From the NCBI GenBank assembly GCA_023053575.1, contig JAKZAP010000014.1:20610938-20674937 (forward strand): a DNA stretch of 64,000 nt, read 5' to 3'. A program made the position numbers and the translations under genes. Position 1 is the stretch's first letter, and each line of letters opens with the position of its first letter. The notes beneath the pieces are model-generated. The model made no database searches and was not told where the DNA came from. It saw only the letters and a program-made list of their open reading frames with translations. This document shows, piece by piece, positions 56,963 to 64,000 of the stretch. The stretch comes from Branchinecta lynchi (taxonomy: Eukaryota; Arthropoda; Branchiopoda; Anostraca; Branchinectidae).

Positions 56963-57162
56963 ATTTATTCAAACAATGTTTACAACGGATACGTCAGCTA
57001 TGATTCTTCATCAGCGATATTTCGGCCCTTCTTGGCAAGGGTCCTCGTCAGGCTGTCAATCCTCTGGTTCAACTTCGGGGAAGGAAACAAATCTGTTGGC
57101 CGAAATATCGCTGATGAAGAATCATAGCTGACGTATCCGTTGTAAACATTGTTTGAATAAAT
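56963..57162. repeat. 65-bp perfect inverted repeat around a 70-bp loop
   Basis: 56963-57027 and 57098-57162 are exact reverse complements. The left arm plus loop contains a complete minus-strand hammerhead-like motif. The right arm contains only its 3' half. Confidence 0.9.
57010..57057 (-). ncRNA. type I hammerhead-ribozyme-like motif
   Basis: Minus strand, in order: stem I CAGC (57055-57052); core CTGACGA (57051-57045); stem II GGACCCTT/AAGGGCC; core GAAA; minimal stem III AT/AT; cleavage-site C (57016), giving an ATC triplet; stem I return GCTG (57015-57012). Compared with 36342-36389, stem I changes from GAGC/GCTC to CAGC/GCTG, a compensating pair change. The variable core base also differs (C instead of A). 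Activity is inferred. Confidence 0.65.
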
Positions 57163-57530
57163 GTTTCAGAGTCAGCTTGGGCTCAAAGAATAAATAATAA
57201 TTAATTTTTCTTAAGTTAATCATCAAAAGGGTCGTCCATGTTGCTGCTGCGTGCATAAAATCGTACTGTCGCCCGATTAAAGTTGAATTTTCCCAACATT
57301 GAAAATCGCCTGAAGAAGCAACAGAAATCGCCGATTTTGCCGACGAACATCTCGGCGATTGCCGATATCGCCTCAGTGTGAACGTCTATGTGAACCAAGG
57401 GTAACCCGGCACTGTACTCCTACGTCACAAGAGCTAGGGGAAAGTCCACCATGAGGTCCCTCAGTTCGCACGACCTTCGCATGACGCCAACTATGGTTTA
57501 CGTCTTTCAAGAACATGACGTCATAGAGTG

Positions 57531-57788
57531 TGTTCCACCCTTCTAACAATCGTAACTATTAGTTACTATTTTCGTTCCAACCTCGTCAAAAGTTACTACG
57601 CTGACCGTTTCAACCTTCTTGAAATAGTAACTATTTGCTTACCATGCTTACCATCTCTGTAACGTGATTGGTCCGATTAGGCCGTGGCATAATATTTTAC
57701 CGAAAAAAGAAAAAGCTGTTCCAGCCTTGGCGCCAAGAAGTCAAACATTGTGACATCATGCGTAGTAACTACGGTAAGTAAGGTGGAA
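57531..57788 (+). mobile_element. MITE family L, copy 2
   Basis: Left TGTTCCACCCTTCTAACAA, right inverted GTAAGTAAGGTGGAA. The interior matches 43982-44260. Confidence 0.65.
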
Positions 57789-58346
57789 GATGGAAGGGAA
57801 GGGACGAGATGCTGAGTTTAGCGTCCACGGTGATGCCTGGTTATTCAATTAAATTCAATTCAATTTCGAAATACTTTCCACGGACATGCCGAATAGCAGT
57901 ATTGTCGTCAATGGCCTATAGCCTAAACAATAAATCACAATCGTCAATTTGACAATAACTATAACAGTTAAAACTCAAACTTGCGTACATTCAATGGTCA
58001 TGTTCACAATTCGTCATGGGCATAAAAAAACTCGACGAACGAAGGTACGAAACTACGCTCATATCGCGAGTGAGAAACCCTTGTTGGTGCAAGGCGTGGT
58101 GCCATCTCAGCCACAGCTCGGTGTGGACGAACTCGTGTAGGTTGATGTTCGTGTAGATTGATGGTTATCATAAATTCGACAAATTTTCTATTTGTTTGGT
58201 GTCTTGGTCTTCAAAACTGGAGTGGAGATACTTTGTACTGAACTAAAAAGCGTGTCCTTACTCGACCAATGTACACCACCAGTATATTTATTTACAGTCG
58301 CAGTGCGGTCCTACCTAACTATAAAAGGAGTGATTTATCGGACTGA

Positions 58347-58580
58347 TTGAAGCCTACTCAGGTAAAAGAAGATTTCAGAGAAATCCATAATGTGACACGC
58401 CCTAGGAAAATATCAGGCGTTGTTCGACAAATCAGAGCCATTGGTACACCTAAAGGACGTCACGTTTTGTTTAATGATGGAAACGAAGAACGGACAGTGT
58501 GCCATTCCTTGAGTGAAGTCAACTGTCTAACGAAAAATATGAGAAAATCTGCCAAGACAATCTGTTTAGCAAACGTTTAA
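58347..58580 (+). CDS. possible coding fragment, product not recognised
   Basis: From an acceptor-like GAAGCCTACTCAG a frame of about 70 codons stays open. It reads VTRPRKISGVVRQIRAIG, then VLFNDGNEERTVCHSLSE. It ends at a stop where element HJ3 begins. The composition is protein-like but no family is recognised, and no donor or upstream exon was found. Confidence 0.3.
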   Translation: MKPTQVKEDFREIHNVTRPRKISGVVRQIRAIGTPKGRHVLFNDGNEERTVCHSLSEVNCLTKNMRKSAKTICLANV

Positions 58581-58946
58581 AGGACCCCTCGAACTATTTA
58601 CTCTTCAACTTACAGTATTTTAAAATATTTCAATACTTTAAACCTAGGCTTTGCTTTCATCAAATAACCCACAGTTTTGGCAGTTTTAAGCCTTTTCCGA
58701 GACCCGTTGACTTACAGTGGAAACAGGGAAACAATTTACATAACCGGTTCTTCTGATGGAACAAAACTTCTCGCAGACAACCGTGATGCACATCGAAGGT
58801 AAAACACGGCAAGTGAGAAAGCCAGCGTAGTTTTGTTAGAGGGGTTAGAATGTACCATACGTAATCGGGGTCTCCAGGTTTACAAATATATGGAGTGATT
58901 ATGAAAGTAGGTTGTGTTAGTTTTAAAGGAAAGACAGGTTCTTTAA
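58578..58946 (+). mobile_element. element HJ, uninterrupted copy
   Basis: Runs from TTTAAAGGACCCCTCG to GACAGGTTCTTTAA. It is the empty-site reference for 9138-11078, where A2 interrupts it near CCGGTTCTTCTGATGG. Confidence 0.65.
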
Positions 58947-59179
58947 GAGACAGCAGATCAGATGTAAATCCATTTCAACAATCCCTATCACAATAGTGAC
59001 CAACTCTTGACGCTTTTCACGAAGGACCGATCTTCGTGGGTGGACTTGGTCAGCTGCTGTGGTCAGAGTGAGCTGCAGCGCTTGCGCCCTGATACACCTA
59101 CAAGTAAAGCTTAGTTCCCACTGACCGCGGATAGCATTGACCTAGGCGAATTTGAGTCGCACTGAGGGCTCTTCTGACT

Positions 59180-59290
59180 GAGATTAAACCTTCTCGATAG
59201 AAATATCTATCTAATCCCGTGACATGGGGATGTGAACTCTTTGGACGAATTTGCCAAGGATGTGCAAACATGTGTTTAAGTCCTACCAAA
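59180..59290 (-). repeat. dispersed repeat O, copy 3
   Basis: Inverse of 56690-56800, with high similarity over about 95 bases. Confidence 0.6.
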
Positions 59291-59411
59291 ATTCCGCGCT
59301 GTTCCACAAGTTTTCGCCACGTTTCGTCACAAGCGTCACGGAAAAGAATTGCTTTCTGTGGGGATTGAGCTTAAAGGACACCTCGAACTGCATAGTGGCT
59401 CTGCTAAGAGG

Positions 59412-59794
59412 TATTGAGATAGTTGATAACTTTACAACTAAGCTATGCGTACAGAAAATTACACGCGGTTTCGGCTGTTTTTAGCCCCTTTCCATGTCCC
59501 TTGCCTTAATCTTGGCAAAACTTGCGAAGCCGGTCGTCGGACGAAAACAGCTCCACAGAAACAATGATCGGGTGCACCTCACGCAAAGAGGCAAGCGTGA
59601 CGCTATTGAGATAGTTGATAACTTTACAACTAAGCTATGCGTACAGAAAATTACACGCGGTTTCGGCTGTTTTTAGCCCCTTTCCATGTCCCTTGCCTTA
59701 ATCTTGGCAAAACTTGCGAAGCCGGTCGTCGGACGAAAACAGCTCCACAGAAACAATGATCGGGTGCACCTCACGCAAAGAGGCAAGCGTGACG
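59412..59794 (+). repeat. near-perfect 192-bp tandem duplication
   Basis: 59412-59603 and 59604-59794 are essentially identical, each starting TATTGAGATAGTTGATAAC and ending GGCAAGCGTGACG. Two overlapping frames share the same C-terminus because of it. It is probably recent, or possibly an assembly artefact. Confidence 0.9.
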
Positions 59795-59799
59795 ATCAG

Positions 59800-61010
59800 T
59801 GTATTGCTAATAGAAGAGATAAGATGCGCTTTTGAAGTGAAAAATCTCGGGAACGAAAACGGATGGAAATACTAGTGAAGTAGAATAGATTACTATTAGA
59901 AGTACGACGTGTCCTTACGTAAGTGGACTTTAAACCGGACTCACCTGGCTATTTGCGTGACTGATATTGGATTCGGAAATGAGGATTCGATGATCTCCAA
60001 AACACGCGCTTCGGTTACTTCCACCAAATTATCTGCTTCGTAGTCTGTGAGAGCTGAAATGAATAAATATGGTTTCACACCCCTTCAAGGAAGAAGCTCT
60101 GCAATCAGACGTCTTTCCCTCAACTGTCCCCCACTAATCTAGGATGACACTTAATGAAGAAGGAGTATGAATACGAATTTCGACAAATATCAATTACCTC
60201 GCGGCAGCTTCCCCACCCTTACGAAATCCGACTAGCGGAAGCGAAGCCGCAAAAAGAATAGTAAGAACAATAGTAATAACAATGAAGATTATTGGGAAAA
60301 GCCAAATAGCCTTCATTGCATTTAACACGAAAAAGACGATATCGCGAATTATACTTTTATTTGTATTCTTTTATTTAAGACGTATTGCACGCAACTTTAC
60401 TGTCTCCCACTTTTTGATAACTATCTAGAGACGACGATGCGTAAACTAAAAGTTTGTTTTAATAATGCAGCTCCGTCATCTCCTTTCGTAAAATCGATGT
60501 TACTCTGCTAGTCAAATGTTTTTAGAAAATGGAATTAAATCTTTTGATGTTATGAGACGGAAAGCTATAGTTAGTTTTGTTGCAAGGTTGAGTTCCCGAA
60601 AATACACTCTTAAAGGCAATTTGTGAGAATGCCGTTTCGGCCATTTCTACCGCCTTCTCCGTCAACTGTGCTATTGCTCCGAGCCACCGAATGGATGAAA
60701 TGATTGTATATATTTATAAAGAATAGCCCTATGTTAGTGTAATTTTAATATGTGATGTGTAATATCACGAATTAAATAAATTGATTGATTTGTGACTTAA
60801 ATACCAGGGAAAGGAATCCGTCTGCAGCCAGCGAAGGAAGCTGTTGACACTGCTAAGAGGTGAATAACGATATCTTGCCGAGGACTACATAACGGACACC
60901 TGTAATCAGTGGCGAAACTAGCCCATTTTCGTGTGTGTGTGTGGGGGGGGGATAAGCTCAGAACGGCGAATAAGTATAAGTTGTAACATAGGTATCAATT
61001 AAGATGGTTT
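59800..61010. other. no gene seen; possible retroelement or transcript end near 60770
   Basis: ATCACGAATTAAATAAATTG followed by ATTGATTTG could be a polyadenylation region or a non-LTR tail. A GT-rich run turns into a G run at about 60930-60950. No exon is supported. Confidence 0.3.
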
Positions 61011-61011
61011 T

Positions 61012-61090
61012 CTAATATTTATTTATTTATTTATTTATTTCCCTCAGAACTGAGGCGTACAAAATAATGTATACAAAGAACTATGCCTAA
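61012..61090 (-). repeat. non-LTR retroelement 3' end with (AAAT)n tail
   Basis: On the minus strand TTTGTATACATTATTTTGTACG and the hairpin CCTCAGTTCTGAGG are followed by about six AAAT units. This is a usual RTE/CR1-type 3' terminus. No coding part was recognised further along. Confidence 0.5.
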
Positions 61091-62020
61091 TGAAAATTAA
61101 TGAATTCGCCGTTCACTTCCTGGCACCAATGGTTATCACATGGAGCCAGGAACATAATATGCAGTCAATAGTATTGCAAACCAGAAAAGAAGTGATAAGA
61201 CACTGCAACAGGCTACTTCACTGCTTGAATATTTACGCGACTGTCTTTTTTGCTTGTAAACTAAGCGACTTTTTGGGGTCCAAAACGTTAGCACATATGG
61301 GTTCGTAAAGTTTGTCTGTCCGTCTTCACCATGATATCTCTCACAGGGGTTTAGATATTTTGTTGAAATTTGGTATGGATGCGTTCGACCAAAGTACAGG
61401 TGAAGTGAAAGGGCAATCTAGTTTTCTGGAAACTTGACGGCTGATGGTAGCAGATTTGCTGCTTCTGTGTCCGAAATCCGACAACTGAGTGGAGGGTAGG
61501 GGTCAGAGTAATTTTGTGATACTCCTCAGAAACCAAACAGGTTCATGGGCCCTAGAAAGTGCTGGATTCGACTGAAACTTGCTCAAGCCCAAGATGTTCA
61601 GTTTAGCCGCGTCCGAGAACAGCGCTGCAAGGAGGTATCGGAAATATTGTAATGCGAATAGGGAACGATTGGATAGAGTGATTGGGATAAAACTTGAAAG
61701 GTACAAAATGCATGGGACCCAAACACGTATTTGAGGCCCAAACTGGATCTGTCGTCCGTGGGATGAAGGGGGGGGGCCGAGGGGTACCGTTCTGGTAGGC
61801 TTACTCGACGCTTTTCGGAAATGCTCCGTTCAAGTGATGCTTGATAGATGGTAGACGCAGATGCCAAAAATGTGCCATTTATGTGTCCGAACCTCTTCTT
61901 GCCATTATGGTAGTGCTATGGGGGGATTAGAGGTGGGTCCTGCACATTTTCTTAAACGCTTACGGACCAAATGGGTTGAGCGACTGAGCGATTACGGCAG
62001 TACGTTCCTGTACGGTCCTA

Positions 62021-62574
62021 GTGCCGTGCAGGAACGTAGTGCCGTGCAGGAACGTAGTGCCGTGCAGGAACGTAGTGCCGTGCAGGAACGTAGTGCCGTA
62101 GGAACGTAGTGCCGTGCAGGAACGTAGTGCCGTGCAGGAACGTAGTGCCGTGCAGGAACGTAGTGCCGTGCAGGAACGTAGTGCCGTGCAGGAACGTAGT
62201 GCCGTGCAGGAACGTAGTGCCGTGCAGGAACGTAGTGCCGTGCAGGAACGTAGTGCCGTGCAGGAACGTAGTGCCGTGCAGGAACGTAGTGCCGTGCAGG
62301 AACGTAGTGCCGTGCAGGAACGTAGTGCCGTGCAGGAACGTAGTGCCGTGCAGGAACGTAGTGCCGTGCAGGAACGTAGTGCCGTGCAGGAACGTAGTGC
62401 CGTGCAGGAACGTAGTGCCGTGCAGGAACGTAGTGCCGTGCAGGAACGTAGTGCCGTGCAGGAACGTAGTGCCGTGCAGGAACGTAGTGCCGTGCAGGAA
62501 CGTAGTGCCGTGCAGGAACGTAGTGCCGTGCAGGAACGTAGTGCCGTGCAGGAACGTAGTGCCGTGCAGGAACG
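62021..62574 (+). repeat. 18-bp minisatellite, array 1 (~31 units)
   Basis: Unit GTGCCGTGCAGGAACGTA: four units, one 16-base unit lacking GC (62093-62108), then 25 full units and a partial one. Because 18 is divisible by three, long frames stay open on both strands (VQERSA, PCRNVV, SCTALR, PARHYV repeats). These are not genes. Confidence 0.97.
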
Positions 62575-62784
62575 CTTTTCGGAAATGCTCCGTTCAAGTG
62601 ATGCTTGATAGATGGTAGACGCAGATGCCAAAAATGTGCCATTTATGTGTCCGAACCTCTTCTTGCCATTATGGTAGTGCTATGGGGGGATTAGAGGTGG
62701 GTCCTGCACATTTTCTTAAACGCTTACGGACCAAATGGGTTGAGCGACTGAGCGATTACGGCAGTACGTTCCTGTACGGTCCTA

Positions 62785-63376
62785 GTGCCGTGCAGGAACG
62801 TAGTGCCGTGCAGGAACGTAGTGCCGTAGGAACGTAGTGCCGTGCAGGAACGTAGTGCCGTGCAGGAACGTAGTGCCGTGCAGGAACGTAGTGCCGTGCA
62901 GGAACGTAGTGCCGTGCAGGAACGTAGTGCCGTGCAGGAACGTAGTGCCGTGCAGGAACGTAGTGCCGTGCAGGAACGTAGTGCCGTGCAGGAACGCAGT
63001 GCCGTGCAGGAACGCAGTGCCGTGCAGGAACGTAGTGCCGTGCAGGAACGTAGTGCCGTGCAGGAACGTAGTGCCGTGCAGGAACGTAGTGCCGTGCAGG
63101 AACGTAGTGCCGTGCAGGAACGTAGTGCCGTGCAGGAACGTAGTGCCGTGCAGGAACGTAGTGCCGTGCAGGAACGTAGTGCCGTGCAGGAACGTAGTGC
63201 CGTGCAGGAACGTAGTGCCGTGCAGGAACGTAGTGCCGTGCAGGAACGTAGTGCCGTGCAGGAACGTAGTGCCGTGCAGGAACGTAGTGCCGTGCAGGAA
63301 CGTAGTGCCGTGCAGGAACGTAGTGCCGTGCAGGAACGTAGTGCCGTGCAGGAACGTAGTGCCGTGCAGGAACGTA
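62785..63376 (+). repeat. 18-bp minisatellite, array 2 (~33 units)
   Basis: Same unit as array 1: two units, the same 16-base deletion unit (62821-62836), then 30 units. Two adjacent units carry GCAGTGCC instead of GTAGTGCC near 62996-63018. Two degenerate units follow up to about 63411. Confidence 0.97.
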
Positions 63377-63419
63377 GTGCCAACAGGAAGGTAGTGCCGT
63401 ACAGGAACTAAGTCAATTT

Positions 63420-64000
63420 TACATCGTCAAGACCCAAACGCATTACGTCACAAAAAAGTACCAACTGTGACGTAAGACGGAGAACCCCCCCCCCCCCCCA
63501 AAAAAAAAAAAAAAAATTCTGAGGTACAAAACCCACCTGCGACCAAGACCTCCCTCCTGAAGTGAGAAATCCATACCAAACTATCATCAACATTTTCCAA
63601 TACGGCCTAGAGTTATCACAGACAGAATATAGTTGTGTTCCACGGCAGTTGTTTTGAGTTTTGGTCATAAAAAGAGGAACTAGCTTTTATTGTGGTTGTT
63701 ATTATCCTCGATGGAACGAAAAGAATAAGTTCAAACAATCGTCGCCATTCTGACGGGAAATCCTGTTGATAGATAGTTATTGCGACCTATGACACTCCCG
63801 CCTATATTGCGTAGTAAATTGAAAATTATGGGGGAGAAGCTAATTCTCTAATCATATAGGACTGTCAAATGAAAAATTATGGAACTGTATTACAAGTCCG
63901 TGGAACGCAACGTGTGTCATGTGATCCCCAAACGTAATAACATTATGTCAAGTACCTATTTTACACCCGGAGTTGCGGATAGGCAGTAAATAAAAGCAGT
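63420..64000. other. no gene seen; C and A homopolymers
   Basis: A 14-base C run and a long A run at about 63486-63517 resemble the homopolymer-rich ends of hAT MITEs. No paired ends were found within the window. Confidence 0.35.

Larger units (their letters stand above)
61811..63376 (+). repeat. 764-bp higher-order duplication of spacer plus array
   Basis: A 210-bp spacer (61811-62020, repeated at 62575-62784) precedes each array. The two spacers look identical, while the arrays differ in length and variants. Confidence 0.9.
61275..63410 (+). mobile_element. tandem-core element with an expanded 18-bp minisatellite
   Basis: Opens TTTTTGGGGTCCAAAACG and GTCTGTCCGTC, continues with ATGATATCTCTCACAGGGG and TTTTGTTGAAATTTGG, i.e. 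the reversed end of an element of the pearl-like group. It then passes into units containing GGAACGATTGGATAGAGTGATTGGGAT-type motifs. The last 1.6 kb is a duplicated spacer-plus-minisatellite unit. Confidence 0.5.

Noticed and set aside
61960..63411. Long open frames of 160-220 residues across the 18-bp arrays on both strands
   Set aside because: The 18-bp period automatically keeps frames open. Peptides are pure six-residue repeats with no start context or conserved flank.

Overview
This window reads as nuclear DNA of an invertebrate animal. It has no bacterial-style gene packing. Coding signal is limited to a few short intron-flanked exon candidates, and most of the rest is transposon-derived. 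Repeats with a 137-bp tandem core next to a (GACG)n microsatellite resemble the non-autonomous Helentron ('pearl'/HINE) elements described from bivalves and other invertebrates. hAT, PIF/Harbinger-like, Tc/mariner-like and non-LTR relics are interleaved with them. A mollusc or cnidarian would fit, but I cannot name the species.

Coding content: the firmest piece is a terminal exon on the minus strand (37117-37429) encoding the C-terminal part of a nucleoside-phosphorylase/MTA-SAH-nucleosidase-like domain. A terminal exon at 14139-14276 and an internal exon at 3477-3661 have good splice signals and long open frames but unrecognised products. Weaker candidates lie at 44892-45022, 50954-51029, 51106-51247 and 58347-58580. 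Two broken non-LTR reverse transcriptases are present (28644-29661 and about 41944-42300).

Layout: 0-6.4 kb is a nested stack (a MITE containing a 137-bp-core element), a palindromic MITE, one exon, and a foldback split by a hAT insertion. 6.9-8.2 kb holds hAT and Tc-like MITEs. 9.1-11.1 kb is one element split by a second 137-bp-core element. 11.7-14.5 kb has two related blocks, each with an acceptor and a terminal-exon-like frame. 14.6-19.5 kb is hAT MITEs and a tandem-core element. 20-22.1 kb is mostly featureless. 22-27 kb holds MITEs and a 16-bp minisatellite. 28.5-34.1 kb is a deep nest of insertions. 35-37.4 kb has a hammerhead-ribozyme-like motif and the nucleosidase exon. 38.2-40.6 kb is a tandem-core element split by a 1.55-kb hAT element with a perfect 8-bp target duplication. 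42.5-43.2 kb is a duplicated MITE. 48-50.8 kb is an outer MITE with a nested 137-bp-core element. 52.4-58.9 kb is more MITEs, including a hAT inside a palindromic MITE and a second hammerhead-like motif inside a 65-bp perfect inverted repeat. 59.4-59.8 kb is a near-perfect 192-bp duplication. 61.3-63.4 kb is an expanded 18-bp minisatellite.

The most notable signals are two hammerhead-type cores with compensating changes in stem I, the empty-site/filled-site pairs that date insertions, and the 18-bp array, which stays open in several reading frames on both strands because of its period. No operon, CRISPR array, intact transposase or complete gene was found.
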